64,000 bases of DNA from Abelmoschus esculentus (taxonomy: Eukaryota > Streptophyta > Magnoliopsida > Malvales > Malvaceae), in contig JAUCBN010000020.1 in assembly GCA_035048815.1 (NCBI GenBank), positions 8,501,501-8,565,500 on the forward strand. Reading direction: 5' to 3'. Under the pieces are notes generated by a model. It was not told the DNA's origin, searched no databases, and saw only the letters and a program-made list of their open reading frames with translations. The position numbers were made by a program, and so were the translations under genes. Positions 34,751-47,699 of the stretch are shown here, in pieces. Numbering within the stretch: the first letter of the stretch is position 1; every line of letters starts with the position of its first letter.

Positions 34751-35496
34751 AGAAATCTAAAGTCTAAGTCTCTATTTCTTTCTAAGAGAAAATAAATTTT
34801 GAAATTACCTAAGTCTTAGCAGTGTTTAATTATTTTTCAGGCTCATAGTCTAATCCTAAGTACTAATCCTGAGTTACCTCCCTGATTTCCAGTCTGGTGA
34901 AGGGTGCACTCAGCTACGGCGACAGAATAGAATATTGTTGCCGAAAGAGACTTCTATAAAATTAGCAAACTTAAAAAAATTACAATAAAAATAAAAGGAC
35001 ATAAATAATACAATATTAAGATAACCTTGTTATGCAGATTAATTACAATTTTACAAAATGGACTAATGCTCCCCCAAACTCAAGGGATGCATTATCCTCA
35101 ATGCATGGAAGGTAGATAAGAAAAACAGGGGATATGGAAGAGATACAATGAAAAAGAGAAAAACTATCACCATTTTTAAAATGCCGAGGATGCAAAGGAA
35201 TCCTCGGAGTCTCTGTTGATAAGAAGCTTTCGGCGGCTCTTTAGTGGCTATTGCCTTCAGCTGATTAACACTAGGTTTAGTGTGGAGTTGTTGGGGTAAC
35301 CCTAAAAATTAAAAGAAAATTGTTACTTAATAAACTTAAACTTATTCCTAATGCATGGATAGATAGAATAGAGTGAAAATGCTAGCAAGTCATCGTAGGA
35401 ATACAGCTAGTTGCATATCTGTCGAGGCATCAGTTTCTGGTCGTGCCATCTTTTTGTTTTTTCTTTGTAGATTCTGAAATTCTTTTATGCATTGGA

Positions 35497-36100
35497 TCAG
35501 AATTTCTTAATTTCATTCAGGTCCAACAATCGTTTCTGCCCTGCTTTTTCCCAATCCATATTTACCATTTTTATCGCCCAATATGCCTTGTGTTCATTCT
35601 CCACCGGTAAATGACAGGATTTACCGTAGACTAGCTTGTATGGTGACATCTTTAATGGTGTTTTGAATGTTGTTCTATATGCCCAAAGAGCATCATCCAA
35701 GCGTAATGACCAATCCTTTCGTGTTGGGTTCACAACTTTTTCTAGGACTATTTTGAGTTCTCTGTTTGAAGTTTCTACTTGGCCGTTGGTCCGTGGGTGA
35801 TATGTCGTGGCAATTTTGTGTGTGACACCCAGTTTCTTTAATGCTGCGGCAACCTGTTTATTGTCAAAGTTCTTACTCCCATCACTTATAATATCCTGTT
35901 GGACACCAAATTGAGTAAAGATATTTTTCTTCAAAAAATCATTGAACTGTTTTTGAATCATTCTTTATAGTGGCTATTGCTTTCATCCATTTGGATACAT
36001 AATCCACGGCTAGTAGAATGTAAAGGTTTCCGTAGTACGAGGGGAAAGGTCCCATGAAATCGATACCTCATACATTAAATAGTTCCACTTCAAGGATTTT
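35497..36100 (-). pseudogene. Element B integrase core and C-terminus
   Basis: The frame 35497-35961 shows DIISDGSKNFDNKQVAA, ATTYHPRTNGQVETSNRE, DDALWAYRTTFKTP and YKLVYGKSCHLPVENEHKAY, the Athila integrase core. The second catalytic Asp (SDG) and the Glu (QVE) are kept. Upstream, in another frame, GIDFMGPFPSYYG and AVDYVSKW give the first Asp region. Frame changes and stops separate the parts. Confidence 0.88.
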
Positions 36101-37322
36101 TTTTAATGGCATTTTATTCCTTTTTGAAATATTCCCCATGTGTTGGCCGTGATCACATCTTTGGCAGTATTCCTGTGTATCTTTGTATAGGCTTGGCCAA
36201 TATAATCCTGATTGTAGGACTTTTGCTGTCGTTCGGTTGCTGACGAAATGTCCTCCATAAGGGGATGCGTGGCATTGTTCCAGGAATTGGCTTTGTTCTT
36301 CTTCAGGAATACAACGATGTATAATTTGATCTGCACCTTGTTTAAATAAGAAGGGATCATCCCAAAAGTAATGCTTTGCATTATGTTAGAATCTTTTTTT
36401 CCCTTTGTGGTTAAGATTATGAGGCAGAATACCTCTAGTAATATAGTTAACGATATTAGCGTACCAAGGAGCAGCAGTTTCGGCCATGAAGGCAGAATTA
36501 ATGTATTTTGAAAGTACTGACGCGATCCTGTCTACCGTCAATGTTTGGTCTTCTGCCGAGATATTCCATACCGCGACCGTGGCGGCTAGTAATTGTTCAT
36601 CAGGGAAGGTATCCTTTATCTCTGAATCTGGTGGACATTTTGTATCGCCCTCTAGTCTTGAAAGATGATCAACTACTTGATTTTCTAATCCTTTTCTGTC
36701 CTTAATCTCGATTTCAAATTCTTACAGTAGCAGAATCCACCTTATTAACCGCGGTTTTGCATCTTTCTTTGTGAGCATGTATTTTATTGTAGAGTGATCT
36801 GTATGTACAGTTACCTTGCTTCCTATGAGGTAAGATCTGAATTTGTCAAATGTAAACACGATGGCCAAGAGTTCTTTTTTTGTAGTTGTGTAGTTGATTT
36901 ATGCATCGTTGAATGTTTTGCTCGCATAATGTATGACATGAAAAATTTTGTTCCTTCGTTGTCCAAGCACTACCCTGAGAACATAGTCGTTTGTATCACA
37001 CATTAACTCAAAGGGGAGATTCCAGTCAAGTGGCATTACTATCAGTGCTGTCACCAGTTTTTGCTTCAATGTTTCGAATGCCTTTGTGCTGAATCATCAA
37101 AGATAAATAGTTTATTTTTTCAAGTAGAGAACACAAAGTTTTAGTGATTTTTGAAAAATTTTCAATAAATCTTCTATAAAAACATGTGTGGTCAAGAAAA
37201 CTCCAAATTCCCTTTGCTGATATTAGCGGCGGCAATTTCTCAATCACATCTATTTTGGTTTTATCAACTTCTATGCCTCGACAGGAAATCTTATGGTCGA
37301 GTACTATTCCTTCGTCTACCAT
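36101..37322 (-). pseudogene. Element B RNase H and integrase zinc-binding region
   Basis: Frames near 36103-36381 include CHASPYGGHF and the Cys pair CQRCDHGQHM of the HHCC zinc-binding domain. The frame 37026-37322 gives MVDEGIVLDHKIS, VDKTKIDVIEKLPPLISAKG and CFYRRFIENFSKITK, the RT/RNase H connection. The RNase H segment between them is in pieces with stops. Confidence 0.8.
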
Positions 37323-38045
37323 GAAGTGATATTTTCCTAGTTTAGAATTAGATTGGTGTCTTCACATCTTTTCAGTACTTTTTCCAAGTTGCCGAGGCAG
37401 CTGTCAAAGTTGTCTCCAAAAACAGAGAAGTCATCCATGAATATTTCAAGGTTTTCTTCGATCATGTCATAGAAAATAACCATCATGCATCTCTGAAAAG
37501 TGGCTGAGGCATTTTATAATCCAAAGGCATCCTTCTAAATTTGTATGTTCCGTATGGACATGTAAAAGTTGTTTTTGCCTGATCTTCGGGTGCTATGGCA
37601 ATTTGATTGTATCCAGAGTAGCCATCGAGAAATCAATAAAAAGGCTTACTGGCTAACCTGTCAAGCATTTGGTCAATGAATGGTAGAGGGAAGTGATCCT
37701 TTCTTGTTGCTTGATTTAGCTTCCGATAGTCCATGCATACTCTTCATCCGATTACTGTCCTTGTAGGAATCAACTCATTGTTTTCATTTGTAATTATAGT
37801 CATCCCACCTTTTTTTGGTATACATTGAACTGGACTTACCCATGTGCTGTCTGATATAGGGTAAATGATTCCTGCATCAAGCTATTTAATGATTTCTTTT
37901 CTTACTACTTCTTTCATGGCTTGGTTTAGTCGTCTTTGTGCATCAATTGTTGGTTTATGACCATCTTCCAATAAAATCTTATGCATACACACCATTGGGC
38001 CGATTCCTTTAAAATCTGCAATTGTCCACCCGATAACCTTTGTAT
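37323..38045 (-). pseudogene. Element B reverse transcriptase core
   Basis: Minus-strand frames give DSTWVSPVQCIPKKGGMT, DYRKLNQATRKDHFPLPF, FLDGYSGYNQIAIAPEDQ and IFMDDFSVFGDN, the catalytic [YF]MDD box, which is intact. Stops occur within EIIK*LD, IG*RV and FY*FLDG. Confidence 0.86.
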
Positions 38046-38590
38046 GCTACCGTAGCATAGTCGTCAGTCGTAGTTCCTGTTCAGGGTTTAACTTGGAGGA
38101 AATAATTACAGGCAGTGTATTATTTTCACCAAGAAAAATGTATTTTAATTTTTTTGGTAAAGGTTTTAGTTCCAAAACGGGAGGTTGCTCTATGGATGAT
38201 TTTTGTATCTTGCTTCTGTTTGAATTGTAAATGAGAGGTTCGAAATACATACCTGGGTATGTGGCTACCCAATTACCTTCTTCTTGATTGTTTTTAATTT
38301 CTTGAGCATCTAGATATTTCTCACCAAAGAAAAATCGGCCGCGACAGTTTGAGTTGTTGCTGCTGCGGGCATCTAGGCATCCTATATCTGTATTAAATTT
38401 AGAATTAACCTCAATTTGTTGACATTCATCTGGTTCATCTGGATGCCTTCAAGCTTTGAACACATTGAACTTCATGTTTTGGTCATTAACTCGAATAAGC
38501 AATTCCCCTTTTTCACAATCGATCAATGTTCGTCTTGTGGCTAAGAACGACCTTCCCAAGGATTTGTGTACATACACAATTTACTATGAG
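38046..38590 (-). pseudogene. Element B protease end and PR-RT linker
   Basis: It begins with LGRSFLATRRTLIDCEKGEL, which closes the Athila protease region, followed by PVLELKPLPKKLKYIFLGEN and LPVIISSKL, the conserved Athila linker before RT. The frame starts directly at the junction with the tandem array. Confidence 0.82.
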
Positions 38591-39540
38591 AAAACATAAT
38601 ATGGTATAAGAAATGTAAGATTTTGTGTATGTACACAAATCCTTACAAAGTATACACAGATGCTTACGAAAATTATAAGGAAAAAGGTATATACTAAAAT
38701 CCTAACACCTACTCACCATGAGCTAAATGAGGCCAACTTAGTGTAAGGATTTGGGTACATGCACAATTTACTACGAGAAAACATAATATGGTACAAGAAA
38801 TGTAAGAGTTTGTGTATGTCAATAAATCCTTACAAAGTATACACAAATGCTTACATAAATTGTAAGAAAAAAGTATATACCGAAATCCTTACACCTACTC
38901 ACCATGAGATAAATGAGGCCAACTTAGTGTAAGAATTTGTGTACATACACAATTTACTACGAGAAAACATAATATGATACAAGAAATGTAAGGATTTGTG
39001 TATATACACAAATCCTTACAAAGTATAGACAAATGCTTACGAAAATTGTAAAGAAAAACGTATATACCGAAATCCTTACACATACTCACCATGCGCTAAA
39101 TGAGGTCAACTTAGTGTAAGGATTTGTTTACATACACAATATACTACGAGAAAACATAATATGGTATAATAAATGTAAGAGTTTTCGTATGTACACAAAC
39201 ACTTACGAAAATTATAAGGAAAAAGGTATATACCGAAATCCTTACGCCTACTCACCATGAGCTAAATGAGGCAAACTTAGTGTAAGGATTTGTGTACATA
39301 CACAATTTACTACGAGAAAACATAATATGGTACAAGAAATATAAGAGTTTGTGTATATACCCAAATCTTTACAAAGTATACACAAATGCTTACTAAAATT
39401 ATAAGGAAAAAGGTATATACGAAAATCCTTGCACCTACTCACTATGAGCTAAATGAGGCCAACTTACTGTAAGGATTTGCGTACATACTAGAAAACATAA
39501 TATGGTACAAGAAATAAGCTAAATGAGGTCAACTTACTGT
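38566..39540. repeat. Satellite-like tandem array, period about 187 bases
   Basis: Units start with AAGGATTTGTGTACATACAC near 38567, 38743, 38931, 39117, 39283 and 39471. Spacings are about 175, 188, 186, 166 and 188 bases, so there are roughly five copies; the short ones are deletion variants. Each complete unit contains inverted arms (AAGGATTTGTGTACATACAC and GTGTATGTACACAAATCCTT) around about 45 bases. It also has a TTACTACGAGAAAACATAAT stretch. Mirror-like short frames inside (38895-39092 and 39248-39442) are repeat by-products. Confidence 0.85.
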
Positions 39541-41879
39541 AAGTATTCCCTTTCAATTGTAAGCTATATTACCTATAAAGGTAAACCCAGTTGAAATAAG
39601 CCTAAGATTTTCTCTCATAATTTGACCCGATTTATTAATCAGTTTTGAGTAGTTTAGGGGTTAGGGGTTAGGGTTAGGATTAAATAGCATGTCTTTGCTT
39701 AAAGCGTCAAAACATGCCTGCACTAGTTTATCTATTTTATTTTGATGTTATATAGTGCTCAATTTATCTTAATAAATATAAATTTGAATAGTGAACTTAG
39801 TTCTCAATTGCAAGTCATATTACTTATAAAGGTAAACCCTTTTGAAATAAGCCTAAGATCTCGTTCATATGGTTTGTTCCATTCTACGATTACATTTTTG
39901 GTTATTCATAACTTTGTTTGTCTTGAAACTTGTTAAATTGGTACATATTTGGTTTTCTTATATCATATCTTGGTCAATGTTAAAAAGAGGACAAAGTTTG
40001 AAAAGGTGTTTTGACTTAGAATCATTTCTTCGAGTTGTCAATTAAGTATATCCTTATATATTTATTTACAAAACGATCTTTTAACTTTTTTGTTATATCA
40101 AAAATCCAATTTTGTTTTACAATCTCTCTCTCATTGATATAACCCAAACCAAAATAAATTGCAAACCAAAATTCTCTTTAATATGTGCATATGTTTAAAA
40201 ATTAAGTTTTAAAGACTTTTTTTCTTTTTGTTAGATCAAAATCAAATAGTTAAAGGGATATATAAAACATAAAAATTAAGAAAGCAAGCAATACCAATAT
40301 AAAAATTAAACTCATAATTCATAACATTAAACATGAATTTTTAATCCATAAAAAATCAAAGAATAATACTTAAACATAATAAGGTGCGTTAAACATAATG
40401 AGTTTCTTCTTGATTGGTTTTAAGCTGGTGTAGGCTTGCAACATCTCTCTTGACATTGAGTGGTCGTGTATCAGAATCAACAAGACCCTGTTCAATAAGT
40501 TATCCTAAAAGGAAGAAAAACAATCAAGTTGCAAGATATCAATTCAGAAACCTCACCACTGCATATTCCAGTGAACCATAAAACTTTTTATATCGTCGAC
40601 TCTTGCAAATGTTTTCCCAGATATAAATGGGAAAGTTAATGAATTCAGTCAAAAATTCTTATATGAACCCTCTATAATCGGTAACAAATTCCATCACGCC
40701 TTCTGGTCTATATGATTTCGAATATTATTTCAGCACACCTTCTGATCTATTGTAGCGTTACTTAACGTAGAACCATGGTCAAAGAAGGCTTCAAGAATGG
40801 AACCAACTATACCCTTCTGCCCCTACATTAGGTCTAGTTTGAGCTTCCGAGTAAATTATAAATTTGTCCTGAAGAATATTTCAAAACAAATAGCAATCTC
40901 ATAATTGGCATGAGAAAGTGAAAGTGTAGAAGTAGCATTAAAAATGTTTTTACATTGAGAATTTATGTATAAAAGTACACAAGATATATAAAAATATTTT
41001 AATTGAATTTGAGATTCATCACAATAAAAGATTAGCTCGAATAGGATAAATATCAGGCTGCATTGACACCAAAATACTAATTGTTGCAAACAAAATACTC
41101 ATTAACATAAACCCAGCCATGCAAATATCACTTTGAATCTTCAATTTACATGGTTTAACACCTTCAACAATAAAAAAAAAAAAAGTAAAGAGCTTCAAAA
41201 GAATAGCACCACATTTATAGATTATCTGACTTTTGACCTCAAAATCTATCTTCCTTGTGAAAAAATAAAATACAAAATCCTAAACAAAGAAACCCTAAAC
41301 CATTACATCAAAATAGATATTCAAGCAAGAACAAAAAACAACCATACCAAAAAATAAAATAAAAAACCCTAAGCTATTACCAAACCCTAAAATCAGAAAA
41401 AATAAACAACACTTATAAGATTTTGAATAAAAAATTAAGGAGATAAAATTTATCTCAAAATCGATCTTCCTTTCAACGTCGGGATTCTAGTTTCAAGTTA
41501 AAATAAGAGAGACGGCTAGGAGAAAGATTGAATTCAAAGATTGGAGAAAAAAGGTTTGGAACAAGGGGTTATCGGGTTTGGAAGAAGGATTCCCGCTTGG
41601 AAGGGATTTTATAATTTTTTAAGGGGGTAACCGGCTGACCTGTTGGGAAATGAGTTTCCTATGAGTTTCTTATTTTAATCGAACGATCAATAAAGATGAG
41701 GTCTAATCCTACGGGAAAAATCAGTTGATCGTTTGTTAGGCGTTAATTAACACATGGTTTTTTAGAACAACCCTAAACAGGTGGGTCCCTTACGACACTG
41801 CTTGATTGCTTTTCTCTTTTGTCGGATCGGATCTACTCTCTCTTCGAAATTCGGATCCACTTTAATTAAACTCATAATT
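39541..41879. other. Unassigned sequence, with a short internal duplication
   Basis: 39541-39620 and 39800-39875 are diverged copies sharing TATAAAGGTAAACCC and TGAAATAAGCCTAAGAT. Otherwise mixed AT-rich DNA with short frames of no known family. No RNA gene seen. Confidence 0.35.
39655..39683 (+). repeat. Interstitial telomere-like repeat
   Basis: GGGGTTAGGGGTTAGGGTTA and flanking bases form about four TTAGGG/TTAGGGG units. They are imperfect next to the plant telomere repeat TTTAGGG. Confidence 0.6.
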
Positions 41880-43471
41880 ATGTTCAGGGTAAATTTTATA
41901 ACACGATAAAATCTATAACACGATAAAGTCAACATATTTTTGAGCGTTTACATTTTGATTAAAAAACTTTTAAAATTTATAACACGATAATTAGATTTTT
42001 AAGTCACTTTTATTACGGTCATTATCGTTTAGAAATATTAACGTGACACATTAAAATTATGTTTCTTAGAACTCTCTAAAATTTTTAAACTCAGTGTAAT
42101 CGTAGATCTCCTATTGTTTGCGTCGGCACCATCCCACAATTAAAAAACACCTCTCAGCATGTACGAAAGCTTCATCATTATTTTATCCAAGTCCTAAAAA
42201 TAACTGAAATTTATTGGTTTAATAGTTAAAAACATGCCTCACCTATTTAGTTTGATGTCTAATGTTTTTAGGCTACTATTAGTATATTTATTTTGATATA
42301 ATAATTAAAAAAAATATTTTTAGACAAATTAAAAATATTATAAAATTGATTTTAAGTTTAAACCATTATAGAAATATGTTAAAAATAAATTTTAGAACGT
42401 TTTTGACTCAAGCACATAATTTTTATAAGTTTAGAAATTAAATAACTAATCTTGGTATCAATATTTGACCCTGATATTGATACCTAGAGGGCTGTACCAA
42501 TAATAAACAGTGTCTGTACCGATACGAATATTTTACTCACTTTTCAAAATTAATTCTAGGTAATAATACTATACGACCAATATCGATACCCAAGGCAGGT
42601 ACCAATATCACCCTATGAGTATCGATACTCGTCATTATTTTGGCTCCAACGACTATTTTCAAATTAGGCCAATATCAATACCTCACCACAAGTATCTACA
42701 CTGTAACACCCTATTCTCGTACCTATTAGTGAATACGATTTAGAGATGTCAAAAAGGCTTTTATAAATTATTATGTATTTTTTAAAAAAATTATACAAAT
42801 TGAAAACTTTTTTATTAATACGATTTAACTATTTATTAAATATGTATTGCGAAATGTATTACCAAAAATTATTCTTATAAGTTTATATTAAAATTTATAT
42901 TATTACAAAATATTATCAAAATATATTCATATCATAGCAGCTTAAACATTTAAAATAGTAATATCAAAAGATAACATTAAAGATATTATACTGATATTGA
43001 TATTCGATCCTCCAAAATAGGATGATATCCTTACTTCTTGTGCTCAATATCTGCGCGTGAAACAATCACATGCTAACAAGATATATAATGAGGCAATGTA
43101 AATAATTAAAACATTTCATTGTAAAAATCATTGTAAAATAATTTGAATATTATTTTATCAATAAATCACTTTTATAATTAAAATTTTATATTGAGCAATT
43201 AATACTCTAAATTATTTATAAATCGTTCAAATATTCAAATCCTTTATCTTTTAACACTTGAAATTGAATTATCACAAGTCTATCTCATGCATAATATTAA
43301 ATTAAATAAAAATATACTTATCTTTGTCTCACTAGTTATATTATACTATTACTTTACTCTTGAACTTTTCTTTTACCTATCGATTTATTTGAACCTTGAT
43401 TATGATCATGAATACGATCTACACCATATTTCAACAATAAATATCATTTTAAACTAATGTTAGTATCTTAC

Positions 43472-43477
<6 letters not shown>
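41880..43477. other. AT-rich repeat debris, including a possible Gypsy LTR edge
   Basis: The interval 42460-42700 holds a cluster of TATCGATA/TGTACCGATAC-type motifs. At 42701 the sequence TGTAACACCC begins, the same start as solo LTR 2. No matching end is found, so this is only a possible LTR edge. Confidence 0.3.

Positions 43478-43511
<34 letters not shown>
43478..43511. repeat. (TA)n microsatellite
   Basis: An uninterrupted TA run of about 17 units. Confidence 0.9.
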
Positions 43512-43513
<2 letters not shown>

Positions 43514-46049
43514 TAAAAAATATTTTTAATTAATCAATAACTTTAGGGACAAAACAATCAGTTTTAATTAAAAGGTAAGGTCAAAAATATCATTAATGAA
43601 TCTATATATCTACAAAATGCCATTATGCACCGTTTTAGAATACTCCCTAGATTCGGATCCAAATCGATTTGGAAAAGTTCTAAATTTCAGTATCATGTTC
43701 CTTTAGTCTGTATAAGATTCCCATCAAATTTTTATAATTTTACGAGTTCGTATGTTCATCCAAATTAATTCTCGAAACTTTTTCCTATTATAGATTTTTT
43801 TACACAAATCCCGTTCCAAAAATCTAATTCCCACAAAAATTCTTATATTGGTAGAGGTGGACACAAGTCAGGTTGAATTTTCGGTTCACCCAAACCTGAT
43901 TTGAACACAAATACCCTAAACCTGATCCGAATATTTTCTTAAAAAAATCTGATACGACTCGATTTGAAAATAAATACCCTAAACACGACTCCGACACGAC
44001 TCGACTTATAGAAAAAATAAATTTAGGGACTAAATTGTAAAAAAATGATTTTAGGGGACTTAATTATAAAAATATAGTTTTAATGACTAAATTATAAATA
44101 AAAAATTAATTTTAAGGACCTAATTATAAAAAATATCTAGATAGAGGACCATTATTATAAATATCCCTAAAAAATTTATGGAAAATTGTATATTTAATCC
44201 CAGGTCGGGTTGGGTCGGATATTTTACACCCTAAAACTAAACCCGACCCGATCCAAACTCGATATTTCATCAAAAATCCTACCCGATCGGATCGGATAAA
44301 ATACCCATCCCTGTACATTGGGATGAACTATTCATTATTGCCATAAAAATATTTATTGAGAAAATTACCATGTTGTTCCTTATATTTTCCCAACTTTTCA
44401 CTTTGACCATCATACTTTGAAACTTTACGATTTAACCACTAACCAAATGTTAGGGTATTGCAGATAATCACTTCTGTAGAAGTGCAAGTTTGGTTAAAAT
44501 TTTATTTCCAATAGCTCTAATTCATCCCAACAATCTTTAGCGACTAAAAACTCATTCCATTACATAACATAAAAGTGAGTTTGGGATACTTAAAGATTAG
44601 AAAACATATTCAAGAATGATAATCAAGAGAATTTAAGTTCAATTCATATTTCTTCATTTCTTTTGTACATATTTTAGAGAGTACATAATTGTGTCTTTTG
44701 TACTTTTTCTTCTGAGCTTAAACCTTTATAAATATTCACATTGCAAGATATTTTTGTTTATTCATATCGGGTTTTAGCTTTGAACAAAAACTAAAGTGAT
44801 TTTATCTTAGTCAAAGAAAAAGATAAAGTTATAAAGGTTGCTTTTTAAGTATCGTGACCATTTTTAAAATCGAGTGTAAAAATAACCTAAAGATTAAATT
44901 TAAAAATCAGTATTTTATCCTTTTTGAATTATTAATCTTTAAAATTAGGGTTTCTCGGTTTTATTTTAATTAATTAAGAAAATTAAAATTTATTTTAAAT
45001 TCATATTAATTAATTAAAAAAATTGATTTCACCCTTCGTTTGATTTGAAAACAATTTGGAGTCATCGTCGGCCATTTTTGTAGGACGAACACCACAAAAA
45101 CAAACCAGAGATTCATTTTCTGAATTTCGTATGACATATTTGACAGTTTAATTAAGGCAATTGGAATATAATTTTATTATATAATTATTAATTGAACTTA
45201 TATTAAAATTGAAAATATTCTTTCGATTTGAATATAAAATAAGAACACCCAATTCAATTAGGGCATCCTTGTTTATACTATGAAAGAATATCGCTTATAC
45301 CGAATGAATTATGTATGATGAATTATTGTCTTATTCATTTTAAGTACATAAAATAAAAGTCTCTAACAATTTATAATTATTATTCGAATATATTCTAGTT
45401 CAAAATTTACGTGTGACAACACTTAATTACTTTACGGCACTATCGATATGAAATCCCGAATTCAATTATCTAAATTTACTTAATTATTTAACTTCGACTC
45501 CTAATTAGGTTTTAATTATTAATCTAAGTCATTTTATTAATTCTAGTTTAATAATAGGCATCAAATATTGTTTTTCAAAGACCCCATGAATAAAGTCCAG
45601 TTCCATCAGGACATTGTTTGATTTTGGCCCCCAAATTTTTTATTTAGTGCTTATTAATTTACTAAAATTATATATCTTAATTTTATTATTTGACCTAGTT
45701 AAAGAAAGCTAATCTAAAGGCTTCATGTAGTTATCTAAAGATGTGTTTAATTATCTAATTATGCATCTAATATGACATATCTAATCACACAAATACAAAA
45801 CAGTTAAAATAAATAATAGTTAAAAGGCTAAATTAAAGAAAAATAAAAATTAACATGTCATTTTATCACAATTATACATCCATTAGAAAAAGATTACAAA
45901 CTAAAATACCCAAATGCAAAGTCCAAGTGACCAAAATTGCATGCATTACCAACCTAATTGCCGAATCTACAAGATCTAAATTACCTAATTGTACAGATTG
46001 TAAAGTTCAAGGTCAATTAGCACGCCTAGTGAATAAAAAGGAAGATTTG
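43512..46049. other. AT-rich unassigned sequence upstream of element C
   Basis: Inside, 43860-44320 contains repeats of a CGACCCGA/TCGGGT type (GGTCGGGTTGGGTCGG). No gene recognised. A short frame at 45855-46055 has no family match. Confidence 0.3.
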
Positions 46050-47675
46050 TGTTAAGGGTCTAAATTATTATTTTTATTATCTTTTTTACTCATGTTATTA
46101 TTAGATTTAGGCATATTATTAATTATTTCATGCATTTTCACTTAATTTCCTGAGTTGTCATATTAATTCATGTTTTGGTTAAAATTAGTGAAAAAAGATA
46201 TTGCTTTGATGTATTTTCTTATTTGCAGGAATTAATCTCTTGGAGATAGGCTACCAATTTGGAAGGAAATTCTAGAAGATAAGGTCAATTTTAGAAGACA
46301 AGGAAAGATTTAAAAGATTGGTGCAAAGATGGAAAGACTTGATAGGAATCAAGAGAGAAAATGAATTATTCTTTCATGATTATTTCTAATTCAAGCTTTA
46401 TCCTATCACCTAAGTTGACTAAGTCAATCCCTTAAAAGGAGAAGCATGTCGTCTACAACAAGAGGATGTAAGATTGAAAAAAAATGAAGCAATGGTTGTT
46501 GTCTTATTCCTTCTTTAATTTCTCTTGTTTATTCGAGTGATGGGAGGATTTTATTATTGGATATTTTATCCAATCATGAACTAAATTAAGTTAGATTGTG
46601 TTATTTTATTTTATGGATTGATTTTAGTTTGAATTCTATCCACGTATATGAGTTTGTTCTTAATAAGGGTTTTCTTATTCTTGATGTTTTAATTGGTTTG
46701 CGAGAGAACTGAGAAAGGACGTCTTAAAACGATACATTAATCTAGATTCAGGAGAATTAGATTCACGAAACGAATAAACATTGTTTGAACCATGTGTGTG
46801 AGAACTAATCCGGCTTAGGGATAAGTGTAGGATTTCAACGACTAACAGAAGCGCAAGATTGGTTGTTGTACACCTTTGATTAACGCAGGGATGTATTATC
46901 AAAGATTGTATGATTAACAAAGTTTAGTGTTAGGGATAACAGAGACCATTGAAGAATGTTTTGCCAAACCTTAAGGATAGTCGCCCAAATTGCCCAAGCA
47001 ATTCCCTTAGTTGCAATTGCTCAAGTATTCGATGAAGTGACTAGGCAATCTGATTAAGCCCAATTTCTGGAAAAATTGAGTGGCGCGAGCACTCACTTAT
47101 AAGAAGAATTCACTCATTCATCTTTCCACAATTTAGGATAACGCGACCTTATCTCTCTTATTTATTACTCCAATTTACTTTAATTACTTGTTCTATTAAT
47201 TTACTTTATTTAATATCAATTTTATAAATAATTTGTGTTCTTATTTTTAGTGCGAGAAATTAAATTCTAGAAGGAGCATCAATCCCTATGGAGACGATAA
47301 CTATCTATATTATAACTTGCGATCTCTACACTTGCACCTATTGCGAAGCACTTTAAACAAGCAACAATTTACGATTCTGAGAGTTTAACTAATAGAGAAT
47401 ACAGATCTTATTGAGTTAATCACAAGCTTGGGGTGCAATTAAATGGAAATTACGGGCAAAATTTTACATGTATTGGAGTTTAATTAAAGGCAATTAATGG
47501 TTAAAATGAAAGATGCGTAAACTGTGAGGTATGATTAGTGATCTTTAAGGATTAGTCATCTTGAGGAGACTATAAAAGCCACAATTTTAGCTAGACTTCT
47601 TATTTTATCATTTCCCCTTATCTCTCCTATGCTCAGTCTCTCTCTAAACCCTCTAAAACTAACACCATAGAAACC
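46050..47675 (+). repeat. 5' terminal repeat of element C
   Basis: It matches 54463-55727 in order through GCGAGAAATTAAATT, ACTATAAAAGCCACAATTTT and CTAACACCATAGAAACCC. It holds about 480 bases (about 46520-46980) that the 3' copy lacks. TATAAAAG near 47571 is a likely promoter TATA box. The true LTR end could be earlier than the end of the homology. Confidence 0.72.
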
Positions 47676-47699
47676 CTATTCCTCTCATCGGAAATAAAA

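Larger units (their letters stand above)
33130..38590 (-). mobile_element. Athila-type Gypsy element B, 5'-truncated
   Basis: The minus strand carries, in Gypsy order, protease end, linker, RT, RNase H, zinc-binding region and integrase, then a long 3' non-coding zone and a 3' LTR at about 33130-34290. The 3' polypurine tract AAGTTTGGGGGTA lies at 34289-34301 (minus). There is no gag, and the left part of the protease is lost where the 187-base array begins. Multiple stops make it inactive. It is the same family as element C (46050-55727). Confidence 0.86.

Noticed and set aside
38566..39540. CRISPR-like array
   Set aside because: Units are near-identical throughout with no variable spacers, and the host is a plant.
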